Source: Pseudofulvibacter geojedonensis
Lineage (GTDB): Bacteria > Bacteroidota > Bacteroidia > Flavobacteriales > Flavobacteriaceae
Length of the DNA stretch: 64,000 nt
Assembly: GCF_042675745.1 (NCBI RefSeq)
Contig: NZ_JBHTJM010000005.1
Location: forward strand, 1 to 64,000
Reading direction: 5' to 3'
Below, in pieces: positions 53,223-61,623 of this stretch (position 1 is its first letter; every line of letters begins with the position of its first letter). The notes under the pieces were generated by a model, which saw only the letters and a list, made by a program, of their open reading frames with translations, was not told the origin of the DNA and made no database searches. The position numbers and the translations under genes are program-made.

Positions 53223-53972
53223 GTGAACATATTAAACTACATAGGCAGAGCGTTGTACCGTATTTGGTTTTACTTGTGGGTAGCTATACCTATTTTAATT
53301 ATGTTTCCTTTTTTATTAATTACATCTGCTAACGATAGATTATACCCTTATTTTTTTAAGCTAGCACGTATTTGGGCTAAAACTATTTTAATAGCCATGG
53401 GTTTTAAAGTAGTACTGCAAAAAGAAAAAGAAATAGAATATGGTAAAAGCTATATGTTTGTTTCTAACCACACTTCTATGACCGATATTATGCTAATGCT
53501 AGCTGTAGAGAAAAACCCTTTTGTTTTTGTAGGAAAAAAAGAGCTGTCTAAAATTCCAGTTTTTGGCTTTTTCTACAAGCGTACTTGCATACTAGTAGAC
53601 AGAAGTAGCCCTAAAAGCAGAAAAGAAGTTTTTGATCGTGCACAAAAAAGATTGAATTCTGGTTTAAGTATTTGTATTTTCCCTGAAGGAGGAGTGCCCA
53701 AATCAGATATTTTTTTAGATAAGTTTAAAAACGGAGCCTTTAGATTAGCTATTGAACACCAAATACCTATTGTACCACTTACGTTTGCAGACAACAAAAA
53801 ACGCTTTCCGTACGGTTTTTTTGATGGCGGATCCCCAGGTAAAATGAGAGTTACCATACACCAACCTATCCCTACCCAAGGAAAAACCTTAAAAGAAGAT
53901 AGAGACACTATAAAAGAGCAAACTAGAAATGTTATTTTACAACAGCTAGAAGAATATACTACTGTGAACTAA
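53223..53972 (+). CDS. 1-acyl-sn-glycerol-3-phosphate acyltransferase (PlsC family)
   Basis: The 249-residue protein has an N-terminal membrane helix (residues 14-32) and the acyltransferase motifs NHTSMTD (His83, Asp88), FFYKRTCILVDR and FPEGGVP. It transfers an acyl chain to lysophosphatidate to make phosphatidate in phospholipid synthesis. The start is GTG at 53223; no ATG is available before the first helix. Confidence 0.9.
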   Translation: MNILNYIGRALYRIWFYLWVAIPILIMFPFLLITSANDRLYPYFFKLARIWAKTILIAMGFKVVLQKEKEIEYGKSYMFVSNHTSMTDIMLMLAVEKNPFVFVGKKELSKIPVFGFFYKRTCILVDRSSPKSRKEVFDRAQKRLNSGLSICIFPEGGVPKSDIFLDKFKNGAFRLAIEHQIPIVPLTFADNKKRFPYGFFDGGSPGKMRVTIHQPIPTQGKTLKEDRDTIKEQTRNVILQQLEEYTTVN

Positions 53973-54048
53973 AAAACAAAAAAGCCCTTAAATATAAGAG
54001 CGTTTTCTGTTCATCATCGCTTTTAAAAAGCAGATAAAACCTAACCAA

Positions 54049-55947
54049 CTAAAACTTAAAACTGAAGCCTGAGTAAACTCCTAGTAAATACGGTCTAAAA
54101 TTACCCGAATCATTACTAAAAGAGTTTAATTGATATTTAAATGTAGGCTCAACATTTAAATGAAAGGCTTTTGATATTTGATAATTAAAACCAACTCCAA
54201 AATTGGTACTAAAACTTGTCTTGTTTAAATTGTTTGCCTCGCCTAGATAGGTTGTAAATGAATTGGTTTCAGCATGTACCTCATTTTTATCTAAGAAAAA
54301 TGTACTCATACCAGCTATTAAATCAATGCTTAATTTTTTATGAGATACTTTATACGATAATTCTAAAGGCACTTCAATATAACCAAACTTTTGACTTATA
54401 CGAGCATCAAATAAATTTCGAAAAGATGATGGTATTTGAGAAACTGCAAAACCATCTGCACTAGCAATATTTAAATGAGTTGCTTCAGAGGTCATAGATA
54501 CATTTTTTATGAAATCTATACTAGCTCCCTCGGCTGCAGGCACTACTGCTACATTTTCAGTATTATAACCCAACTCCACTTTATTAACGCCTGTTCTTAC
54601 TCTAAGCTTTTTATTAAGGTTATAACTAACATTAACACCATAGCTCATATTCACCTTTCCTTTCTTTCTATTTCCTTTAAATTGTTCGTCTATAGGAGAT
54701 CCAGAACTCAGACTATTATAATAAACAGGTGCTATATTAGGTCTAACTTGCCATTTTTTCCCTGTACTTTCTTCGTCGTCTTTCTCTTCTGCTGTCTCTT
54801 CAGTACTCTCTTGTTCAGCAATGGCTTCCTCAATGGTTTGTGACTCTTTTTCTTCTACTTCCTTTTCTTCTCCACTCTCATTTTTATCCTCCTTAGAAAG
54901 TTCCGAATCTGCCGTAGTGTTTTCAGAAATAGCACTTTCTTCAATAGAATTCTGATTTTTAAAAGTTGAATCTAATTTTTCTGTGTCAATTACATTATTA
55001 TCTACAACACTTTTATTTAAAGATTTACCAATAACATTTTCTCCTTCCTTACCATTTGCTTCATTGGCAGCAACAATATCTTTATTGGTATTAATCGGTT
55101 CATTTAGAGACCTGTTATTGTTTAGCAATCCAGTTCCTCTATCTTCAACAAATCCTTTTTTATCTGTTGATTTAACTTTGCTATCAACTAACCCATTTTC
55201 CCTAACAGAAGCATTTAATTGCTTTTCTTTAATTAAATATTCTTTCTTATTGTCTTTAGGTGATGACAAATCCTCTTCTATATTCTTAAAATTCTTTTGT
55301 ATTGTTGTATTAGAAACAACAGCATCATTAAGGTTATTTTTATCTACTATTGATTCCTTTTTAATTTTATTATGTTGAGTTAAAACTTCTTTTGGATCTT
55401 TAACTTGATTATAGTGAGGTGTTAAATTAGTCTTATTGTTCCTTACTTTATATAAATCATTAGTGTTTTTAGAGGCATTGCCCTTATTTACATACGAGTC
55501 TGAATGTTTTTCCACATTAGAAAAGCTTTTTTCACCTACCGGATTAATTGCTTTAGATTCCTCTAATACTATTGCATCTTTAGTATTTTGATATAATATA
55601 TTATTATCACCACCTAGCAACTCTTTACTTTTAGAAGATGATGAATCTTTTAAATCATTCGTTTCTGAAGTATTTAAGGGTTGGTTTCTATTTTTTTCTG
55701 TATCAACTATTATTGTATTAGCATTTGGAATATCCTCAGACCAAAGATTCACAACTAAACTTATTAACAAAATAAGTGATGCTGCTACACCTGTAAAACG
55801 ATACCAAATAGGTAGCACTCGTTTTTTTGGCTCTTTAGTCTTTTCTAGTTCTTCTCTAATATTTTCCCACACATGATCTCCAGGAGCTTCCTCAAAATTT
55901 TTGAGCTGTTCCTGAAACAGTTGGTCTATATTTTTACGTTCTCCCAT
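54049..55947 (-). CDS. Anti-sigma-like inner-membrane protein joined to a C-terminal outer-membrane beta-barrel
   Basis: The 632-residue protein starts MGERKNIDQLFQEQLKNFEE, a cytoplasmic segment with WENIREELE as in proteins encoded next to Bacteroidota ECF sigma factors. One membrane helix follows at about 46-66 (YRFTGVAASLILLISLVV). Residues about 70-405 are a low-complexity Asn/Lys/Ser/Glu-rich linker, with an acidic block of Glu repeats near 345-395. The last 220 residues are a beta-barrel of porin type (NMSYGVNVSYNLNKKLRVRTG, YIEVPLELSYKVS, FGVGFNYQISKAF, final GVYSGFSFKF). I chose ATG 55947, two bases after the sigma gene's stop; TTG 55953 overlaps that stop. It probably controls or reports to the sigma factor. 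Confidence 0.75.
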   Translation of the reverse strand: MGERKNIDQLFQEQLKNFEEAPGDHVWENIREELEKTKEPKKRVLPIWYRFTGVAASLILLISLVVNLWSEDIPNANTIIVDTEKNRNQPLNTSETNDLKDSSSSKSKELLGGDNNILYQNTKDAIVLEESKAINPVGEKSFSNVEKHSDSYVNKGNASKNTNDLYKVRNNKTNLTPHYNQVKDPKEVLTQHNKIKKESIVDKNNLNDAVVSNTTIQKNFKNIEEDLSSPKDNKKEYLIKEKQLNASVRENGLVDSKVKSTDKKGFVEDRGTGLLNNNRSLNEPINTNKDIVAANEANGKEGENVIGKSLNKSVVDNNVIDTEKLDSTFKNQNSIEESAISENTTADSELSKEDKNESGEEKEVEEKESQTIEEAIAEQESTEETAEEKDDEESTGKKWQVRPNIAPVYYNSLSSGSPIDEQFKGNRKKGKVNMSYGVNVSYNLNKKLRVRTGVNKVELGYNTENVAVVPAAEGASIDFIKNVSMTSEATHLNIASADGFAVSQIPSSFRNLFDARISQKFGYIEVPLELSYKVSHKKLSIDLIAGMSTFFLDKNEVHAETNSFTTYLGEANNLNKTSFSTNFGVGFNYQISKAFHLNVEPTFKYQLNSFSNDSGNFRPYLLGVYSGFSFKF

Positions 55948-55949
55948 AA

Positions 55950-56489
55950 TCAAGGGGTTTGTTTGTTTTTAAATTGGTTTTCTTCAATTCTCTCCTTCAA
56001 AATTAATCTAGCTCTAGATAAATTCGATTTAGATGTCCCTACAGAAATATTTAGCATAACAGCTATTTCTTTATGAGAATAACCATCTAACACATATAAA
56101 TTAAATACCAATCTATATCTGTCTGGTAATTCTTGAATTAATTGAAGTAAATAATCTATAGATACATCTTCTGTATCTACTTCTACTGGCTCTTCTTTAA
56201 TATTATCATCTTTTATGACATCTAAAACACCTTCTTTTCTATAGCGTTGAAGCGCTGTATTGATAACAATTCTCTTCATCCAACCTTCAAAAGAACCGTT
56301 ATTTTTATATTGCTTTATTTTCTTAAATATAGTCAAAAAAGCATCCTGCAGATTATCTTCTGCCTCAGGATAATTTTTAGAATATTTCAAACACAAGGTA
56401 AACAACTTACTCGCATATAGCTTATAAATTGCTCCTTGTGCTTGAACATCTTGTTTTCCACATTTTATGATGAGTTGTTCTAAACTCAT
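55950..56489 (-). CDS. ECF-type RNA polymerase sigma factor (sigma-70 family)
   Basis: The 179-residue protein has region 2 (LFTLCLKYSKNYPEAEDNLQDAF with the core-binding and -10 recognition parts) and region 4 (LPDRYRLVFNLYVLDGYSHKEIA, then VGTSKSNLSRAR as the HTH). The two are joined by a linker around residues 85-110. Length and layout are those of ECF sigma factors. The membrane-spanning barrel protein immediately downstream, two bases away, is the likely regulatory partner. The target promoters cannot be read. Confidence 0.9.
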   Translation of the reverse strand: MSLEQLIIKCGKQDVQAQGAIYKLYASKLFTLCLKYSKNYPEAEDNLQDAFLTIFKKIKQYKNNGSFEGWMKRIVINTALQRYRKEGVLDVIKDDNIKEEPVEVDTEDVSIDYLLQLIQELPDRYRLVFNLYVLDGYSHKEIAVMLNISVGTSKSNLSRARLILKERIEENQFKNKQTP

Positions 56490-56498
56490 AAATAAGCT

Positions 56499-56918
56499 TT
56501 AATCTGTTACAGGTACCTCTATTGTTTCATACATATCATTCCCCTGCTCATCTTTTCCCTTCCATACTTTGAATATGTATGTGTAGTTATGATTCACAAC
56601 AAAATTAAATGACTGCTCAGACAATCCATCTGGAGCAACAAAATCTACACAATCTCCTTCTACAGAAAAAGCAGAAACAGCAATAGTTCTCTCGTTATCA
56701 TTTGGATTAGATATAACACCGTTATACCCGTGACAATTAGTGGGTCTGTAAAAGGTAAATGGTATTTCATATGTTTCATTTAATGTAAAACTCTGAGGCA
56801 ATTCAATACTTTCTACAGGTAATACATGAAACACAAATTGATTACCATCTCCATCATCTAAGTTACAACCATAACAAAAAAGTACTATTAATAGTATTCC
56901 AAGAATTTTTCGCATCAT
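56499..56918 (-). CDS. Small lipoprotein of unknown function
   Basis: The 139-residue protein has a lipoprotein signal (ILGILLIVLFCYGC, Cys18) followed by acidic residues (DDGDG). The mature chain is a single beta-rich domain (ESIELPQSFTLNETYEIPFTFY, FNFVVNHNYTYIFKVWKGKD) with a Cys pair that may bridge. No family recognised. It lies 9 nt upstream of the sigma factor gene and is probably co-transcribed. Confidence 0.7.
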   Translation of the reverse strand: MMRKILGILLIVLFCYGCNLDDGDGNQFVFHVLPVESIELPQSFTLNETYEIPFTFYRPTNCHGYNGVISNPNDNERTIAVSAFSVEGDCVDFVAPDGLSEQSFNFVVNHNYTYIFKVWKGKDEQGNDMYETIEVPVTD

Positions 56919-57022
56919 ATATTATTATTTATTTTTTTATATCTCTCAGTTATTAGATGCATAAAGTTACAAAAGGTTGCGTACAATATCATTGTATATT
57001 TATTTTAACTAATATGTAAAAC

Positions 57023-57049
57023 AAAAAAGCTCAACTTTTTAAGTTGAGC
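57023..57049 (-). terminator. Terminator of recA
   Basis: The 9-bp stem GCTCAACTT/AAGTTGAGC with loop TTT is followed by a T-run on the minus strand, about 27 nt after the recA stop. Confidence 0.85.
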
Positions 57050-57075
57050 CTTCTTACCATACTTTTTATATAAAT

Positions 57076-58080
57076 CTATTCTTTTTCTGCAATGGCAGTA
57101 ACAATTTTCTCTTCTAATTCGTCCATTAAATCTGGGTTATCTCTAAGCAAATTTTTAACTGCATCTCTACCCTGACCTAGTTTAGTATCTTCATAACTGA
57201 ACCAAGAACCGCTTTTCTTAACAATACCAAATTCAACTCCTATATCTATAATTTCACCTACTTTAGAAATTCCCTGACCATACATAATATCAAATTCAGC
57301 TAACTGAAATGGAGGAGCTACTTTATTTTTAACAATCTTTACTCTTGTTTTATTTCCTACTACAGTGCTATCAGAATTTTTAATTTGTGTAGACCTTCTA
57401 ATATCTAAACGAACAGAGGCATAAAATTTAAGTGCATTACCACCTGTTGTTGTTTCTGGATTTCCGAACATTACACCGATTTTTTCACGTAATTGATTAA
57501 TAAATATTACGGTACAATTGGTTTTACTAATACTCGATGTTAATTTACGTAAAGCTTGAGACATTAAACGAGCATGTAATCCCATTTTAGAATCTCCCAT
57601 TTCTCCTTCTATCTCACTTTTAGGAGTTAATGCAGCAACAGAATCGACTACAATAATGTCTATTGCACCAGAACGAATTAAATTATCGGCAATTTCTAAA
57701 GCTTGCTCTCCATGATCTGGTTGAGAAATAATTAAATTATCTATATCTACACCCAACTTCTCTGCATAAAAACGATCAAAAGCATGCTCTGCGTCTATAA
57801 AAGCTGCTATTCCTCCCTTTTTCTGAGCTTCAGCAATAGCATGCAAAGTTAAAGTTGTTTTACCAGAAGATTCCGGACCATATATCTCTATTACTCTTCC
57901 TCTAGGATAACCACCAACACCTAAAGCTAAATCTAAACCAAGAGATCCTGTAGAAATCGCATCAATTTCTTGTACAGCCGTATCTCCCATTTTCATTACA
58001 GTTCCTTTGCCATAAGCCTTGTCTAGTTTATCTAAGGTTAACTTTAGCGCTTTTAATTTTGCTTCTTTTTCTGAACTCAT
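57076..58080 (-). CDS. recA: Recombinase RecA
   Basis: The 334-residue protein forms filaments on single-stranded DNA, drives strand exchange and triggers LexA cleavage. It has Walker [12 protein letters not shown] near residue 66, Walker [14 protein letters not shown], the L1 region [16 protein letters not shown] and the L2 region [25 protein letters not shown] read in two parts. Length is standard. It is a monocistronic unit; no LexA-type box was sought beyond inspection. Confidence 0.98.
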   Translation of the reverse strand: MSSEKEAKLKALKLTLDKLDKAYGKGTVMKMGDTAVQEIDAISTGSLGLDLALGVGGYPRGRVIEIYGPESSGKTTLTLHAIAEAQKKGGIAAFIDAEHAFDRFYAEKLGVDIDNLIISQPDHGEQALEIADNLIRSGAIDIIVVDSVAALTPKSEIEGEMGDSKMGLHARLMSQALRKLTSSISKTNCTVIFINQLREKIGVMFGNPETTTGGNALKFYASVRLDIRRSTQIKNSDSTVVGNKTRVKIVKNKVAPPFQLAEFDIMYGQGISKVGEIIDIGVEFGIVKKSGSWFSYEDTKLGQGRDAVKNLLRDNPDLMDELEEKIVTAIAEKE

Positions 58081-58276
58081 TTTATCGTAAATTTTGAGTT
58101 GCTAATGTACGAGTTCTTTGCTCTAAAAACAATCGAGTAACACATCTGTTTGTTAACAATTTATATTTTTTCAAAAAAAATGTAAACTATCACGCAACCT
58201 TTCAACCAAATCTACATCTAGTTTATAAAAGCAATGATAATTTATGCGTTAGTGCATAAAACAAAATGAACCCATA

Positions 58277-58369
58277 ATGAGATTTTTAACTAAAAATATT
58301 AACAACTGTGTTGATGGCTTTACAATTGCCGCTTTATTAGTAGGCAACTGTAAAGTAGATGGTGGTTAG
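58277..58369 (+). CDS. Possible 30-residue small ORF
   Basis: ATG to TAG encodes MRFLTKNINNCVDGFTIAAL followed by LVGNCKVDGG. There are two cysteines and a short apolar stretch. Its stop codon lies inside the 5' arm of the predicted RNA stem. There is no independent evidence that it is translated. Confidence 0.25.
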   Translation: MRFLTKNINNCVDGFTIAALLVGNCKVDGG

Positions 58370-58445
58370 CGTTCGTTACTTATACAAAATGTTTTTATGA
58401 CGAAACACCGTCATTTTAAAAAAACAAATTAGTAACGAATTAGCC
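58364..58445 (+). ncRNA. Candidate structured RNA upstream of a terminator
   Basis: GGTTAGCGTTCGTTACT (58364-58380) can pair with AGTAACGAATTAGCC (58431-58445), leaving a two-base bulge and a G-T pair. Inside lies a perfect hairpin ATGACG-AAACAC-CGTCAT (58397-58414). A terminator follows within 3 nt. The arrangement fits a small RNA or a structured 3' end of a short transcript; no known family was recognised. Confidence 0.35.
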
Positions 58446-58447
58446 AC

Positions 58448-58482
58448 AAAAAGCCTCTGTTTTAGTAAATCAGAGGCTTTTT
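58448..58482 (+). terminator. Intrinsic terminator ahead of trhO
   Basis: The 12-bp stem AAAAAGCCTCTG/CAGAGGCTTTTT has an 11-nt loop. It points to a transcript ending here that is not recA (opposite strand) and not trhO (downstream). Confidence 0.8.
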
Positions 58483-58507
58483 ATATTCCCATTGAACTCT
58501 TTTACTG

Positions 58508-58515
58508 TATATTTG
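58508..58515 (+). promoter_or_regulatory. -7 promoter element (TATATTTG) of trhO
   Basis: TATATTTG is a perfect TAnnTTTG match, 32 nt before the ATG at 58548. Confidence 0.55.
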
Positions 58516-58547
58516 CAGCACTTTTTAACTTAAAAAATTGATATAGC

Positions 58548-59591
58548 ATGCAACTGTACAATAAATTAAGTGCTGCAGAAAGGGCAGAATTGATAGAAAA
58601 GGCTGGAAAAGAACGCCTTACTATCTCTTTTTACCAATACGCACACATAGCAAATCCACAAATTTTAAGAGATCATTTATTTATTACCTGGAACAAACTA
58701 GAAGTTCTTGGGAGAATTTATGTAGCTACAGAAGGAATAAATGCTCAATTATCTGTTCCTGCAGAAAACTTTCTAGCCTTTAAAAAGCACTTAGACAGTA
58801 TTGATTTCTTAAAAGACATTAGATTAAACATAGCTATTGAGCAAGATAATATGTCTTTCTTAAAATTAAAAGTAAAAGTAAGACACAAAATTGTTGCCGA
58901 TGGTTTAAATGATGATGCCTTTGATGTAACCAATAAAGGTGTTCACTTAAAAGCTCAGGAATTTAACGACATTATTGCAGATCCTAATACCGTTTTAGTA
59001 GATATGCGTAATCACTACGAAAGTGAAATAGGTCATTTTAAAGGAGCAGTTACACCAGATGTAGATACCTTTAGAGACTCTTTAGATATAATTGAAGAGG
59101 ATTTAAAAGAACATAAAGAAGATAAAAACTTAGTAATGTATTGCACTGGTGGAATTCGTTGTGAAAAAGCAAGTGCTTACTATAAACACAAAGGTTTTAA
59201 AAAAGTATATCAATTAGAGGGTGGTATTATTAACTATATGAGACAAGTTGATGCCGAAGGTTTAGAAAATAAATTTATCGGTAAAAACTTTGTTTTTGAC
59301 CACAGAAGAGCCGAACGCATCTCTGATGATATCATAGCTAATTGTCACCAATGCGGTAAACCATGCGATACTCACGTTAATTGTGCTAACGAAGCTTGTC
59401 ACCTTCTATTTATTCAATGTGAAGAATGTGCTAAAGAAATGCAAAACTGTTGCTCTACTCATTGTGCAGAAGTAAATAGCTTACCTAAAGAAGAGCAAAA
59501 AGCTTTAAGAAAAGGAAAAGGAAACAGTAACGATATCTTTAAAAAAGGAAGATCAGAAGTTCTAAAATACAAGAAAAATTTACGCGGTTAG
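58548..59591 (+). CDS. trhO: tRNA uridine(34) hydroxylase TrhO (rhodanese-like)
   Basis: The 347-residue protein makes 5-hydroxyuridine at tRNA position 34 with oxygen. An N-terminal acylphosphatase-like domain (residues about 20-115) is followed by the rhodanese domain with LVDMRNHYESEIGHFKGA and the active loop MYCTGGIRCEKAS (Cys199). The C-terminal Cys-rich part (CHQCGKPCD, CANEACHLLFIQCEEC, CCSTHC) is characteristic of the family. Length is normal for the Bacteroidota form. Confidence 0.93.
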   Translation: MQLYNKLSAAERAELIEKAGKERLTISFYQYAHIANPQILRDHLFITWNKLEVLGRIYVATEGINAQLSVPAENFLAFKKHLDSIDFLKDIRLNIAIEQDNMSFLKLKVKVRHKIVADGLNDDAFDVTNKGVHLKAQEFNDIIADPNTVLVDMRNHYESEIGHFKGAVTPDVDTFRDSLDIIEEDLKEHKEDKNLVMYCTGGIRCEKASAYYKHKGFKKVYQLEGGIINYMRQVDAEGLENKFIGKNFVFDHRRAERISDDIIANCHQCGKPCDTHVNCANEACHLLFIQCEECAKEMQNCCSTHCAEVNSLPKEEQKALRKGKGNSNDIFKKGRSEVLKYKKNLRG

Positions 59592-59616
59592 ATTTTCTAA
59601 TTAGCCTCAATTTTAC

Positions 59617-59651
59617 AAGCCTTTGAGTATAATTTACTCAAAGGCTTTTTT
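59617..59651 (+). terminator. Terminator of trhO
   Basis: The 13-bp stem AAGCCTTTGAGTA/TACTCAAAGGCTT with a 5-nt loop is followed by a T-run, about 25 nt after the stop codon. Confidence 0.88.
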
Positions 59652-59749
59652 GTGTTCTTTTAAAACTAGCAGATAACAATAAAAAATGTATCTTTACGTT
59701 TGATTTTTTATTAACGATAAATTACCCTTTTTAGGGTTTCATATATATT

Positions 59750-61141
59750 ATGGCTTGCAATAGTTGCGGTACAGGAACTGATGGCAAACCAAGGGGTTGT
59801 AAAAATAACGGAACATGTGGATCGGATAGTTGTAATAAACTTACAGTATTTGACTGGCTTTCTAACATGAGCTTACCATCTAATGAAAAACCTTTTGATT
59901 TTGCCGAAGTACGTTTTAAGAACGGAAGAAAACAGTATTACAAAAACACAGAAAATTTAACTTTATCTATAGGAGATGTTGTAGCAACAGAAGCTTCTCC
60001 TGGGCACGATATAGGGATGGTTACTTTAACAGGTGAACTTGTTAGAGTACAAATGAAAAAGAAAAAAGCACCTTTAGAAGGAGAAGATGTAAAGAAAATT
60101 TACCGTAAAGCTTCTCAAAAAGATATTGATATTTGGACTACTTCTCGTGAAAGAGAAGAACCTATGAAAGTTCGAGCAAGGCAATTAGCTATAGACTTGA
60201 ATTTAAAAATGAAAATCTCTGATATTGAATTTCAAGGAGATGGATCTAAAGCTACTTTTTACTATACAGCAGAAGAACGTGTTGATTTTAGACAATTAAT
60301 TAAAAACTTTGCTAAAGAATTCAACATACGAATTGAAATGCGCCAAATAGGTTTCAGACAAGAAGCTTCAAGATTAGGCGGAATAGGTTCTTGTGGTAGA
60401 GAATTGTGTTGCTCTACTTGGTTAACAGATTTTAGGTCTGTAAGTACAGCAGCCGCAAGATATCAGCAATTATCTTTAAACCCACAAAAATTAGCTGGAC
60501 AATGCGGTAAACTAAAATGCTGCTTAAACTTTGAACTAGATGCATATTTAGACGCTTTAAAGAGTTTTCCTGATAAAAACATAAAATTACAGACAGAAAA
60601 AGGTAGAGCTGTTTGTCAAAAAACAGATATTTTTAAAGGAGTAATGTGGTATGCTTACGAAGGTGAGTGGATGAATTGGTTTATGATTACTACTTCAGAT
60701 GCCAATGAAATAGTTGCTCTAAATAAAGAAGGCAAAAAAGCTACTAGTTTAGAAGATTATGTTTCTGAAACTGATCTAAAAGAAAAAGTAGATTTTGAAA
60801 ATGTTGTTGGACAAGATAGTCTAACTCGTTTTGACAAACCTAAACACAAGAAACGAAGAAGAAAACCTCAGCAAAGAGGCAAAGTTACATCAGACAAACA
60901 ACAACAGAATAAGCCTAGAAGAAACAATCCTAACGCTAAAAAAACTGAAGGAAACTCTCCTCAAAAAAAGAGAAGACCTCAGCAAAGAAAAGTAGAAGGA
61001 AAACAAAATCAAAACACTAAAAAACCTCAAACTAAGGGGAATGATGAAAATAGGAAACCGCAACAAAAGCGCAGACCTAATAAACGAAAAAACAATCCTA
61101 ATAAAGGAGGAGAAAATAAAGCACCACAAAAAGATGCGTAA
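59750..61141 (+). CDS. ricT: PSP1 domain protein RicT-like
   Basis: The 463-residue protein starts with a Cys-rich segment (CNSCGTGTDGKPRGCKNNGTC). The PSP1/RicT core runs from about 60 to 280, with the conserved block RQIGFRQEASRLGGIGSCGR followed by ELCCSTWL and GQCGKLKCCLNFELD. In Bacillus RicT forms an Fe-S complex with RicA and RicF that affects RNase Y; the role in Bacteroidota is not known. Residues about 365-463 are an unusual Lys/Arg/Gln/Asn/Pro-rich tail that could bind nucleic acid. Its end overlaps gldH by 8 nt. Confidence 0.9.
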   Translation: MACNSCGTGTDGKPRGCKNNGTCGSDSCNKLTVFDWLSNMSLPSNEKPFDFAEVRFKNGRKQYYKNTENLTLSIGDVVATEASPGHDIGMVTLTGELVRVQMKKKKAPLEGEDVKKIYRKASQKDIDIWTTSREREEPMKVRARQLAIDLNLKMKISDIEFQGDGSKATFYYTAEERVDFRQLIKNFAKEFNIRIEMRQIGFRQEASRLGGIGSCGRELCCSTWLTDFRSVSTAAARYQQLSLNPQKLAGQCGKLKCCLNFELDAYLDALKSFPDKNIKLQTEKGRAVCQKTDIFKGVMWYAYEGEWMNWFMITTSDANEIVALNKEGKKATSLEDYVSETDLKEKVDFENVVGQDSLTRFDKPKHKKRRRKPQQRGKVTSDKQQQNKPRRNNPNAKKTEGNSPQKKRRPQQRKVEGKQNQNTKKPQTKGNDENRKPQQKRRPNKRKNNPNKGGENKAPQKDA

Positions 61142-61616
61142 ACTAGCCTATTCTATATTAGCTATTTTTATACTGGTTGCTTGCGACAGCAAACAAATTC
61201 TAGATGAATATCAAACTGTTCCTGGATCATGGGCAAAAGAAAACCCTATCTCTTTTTCTTTTAACAGTCCAGATACCATAAACAAATACAACTTATTTAT
61301 CAATCTTCGTAATAACAACGAGTATCCGTTTAGTAATCTATATTTAATAACAGAGTTGGAAGACCCTAAAAAAAATAAAATTACTGATACTTTAGAATAC
61401 GAAATGGCAAATGCTGACGGATCATGGATGGGAACTGGATTTTCTGCTATAAAAGAAAATAAACTTTGGTATAAAGAAAAAGTTCGTTTTAAAGAAGAAG
61501 GTAATTACTTATTAACTGTAAAACATGCTATGCGTAAAAACGGAAATGTTTTAGGTTTAGAAAATTTAAACGGAATTACAGAGTTAGGGTTTAGAATAGA
61601 AAAAACACCAAAATAA
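61134..61616 (+). CDS. gldH: Gliding motility lipoprotein GldH
   Basis: The 160-residue lipoprotein has signal MRKLAYSILAIFILVAC (Cys17). The body (YNLFINLRNNNEYPFSNLYL, then EYEMANADGSWMGTGFSAIKE and NYLLTVKHAMRKNG) is typical of GldH, needed for gliding in Flavobacterium and linked to the T9SS machinery. I chose ATG 61134, which starts the signal peptide and overlaps ricT by 8 nt. The frame extends to 61041, but that part is a basic, non-signal sequence read in ricT's tail. The order ricT-gldH-PBP1A is conserved in the family. Confidence 0.92.
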   Translation: MRKLAYSILAIFILVACDSKQILDEYQTVPGSWAKENPISFSFNSPDTINKYNLFINLRNNNEYPFSNLYLITELEDPKKNKITDTLEYEMANADGSWMGTGFSAIKENKLWYKEKVRFKEEGNYLLTVKHAMRKNGNVLGLENLNGITELGFRIEKTPK

Positions 61617-61623
61617 CAGTATT

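Larger units (their letters stand above)
58081..58547. other. 467-bp intergenic region between recA and trhO
   Basis: It holds a perfect hairpin TTTATGC-GTTAGT-GCATAAA (58241-58260), a 30-codon open frame (58277-58369), a long-range stem with an inner hairpin (58364-58445), a strong terminator (58448-58482) and the trhO promoter element (58508-58515). No tRNA or other standard RNA was recognised. Confidence 0.6.

Noticed and set aside
53114..53332. 72-codon plus-strand frame overlapping the start of plsC
   Set aside because: It overlaps the first plsC helix in another frame and has no family features; plsC with a GTG start explains the region.
54258..55378. Plus-strand frames opposite the barrel protein's linker
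   Set aside because: Antisense reading of an Asn/Ser/Glu-rich linker gives long Phe/Leu/Ser-rich frames without signal, motif or promoter.
60890..61129. Minus-strand 79-codon frame in the ricT tail
   Set aside because: It is the antisense of the Lys/Arg/Gln-rich tail; composition is an artefact of purine-rich coding sequence.
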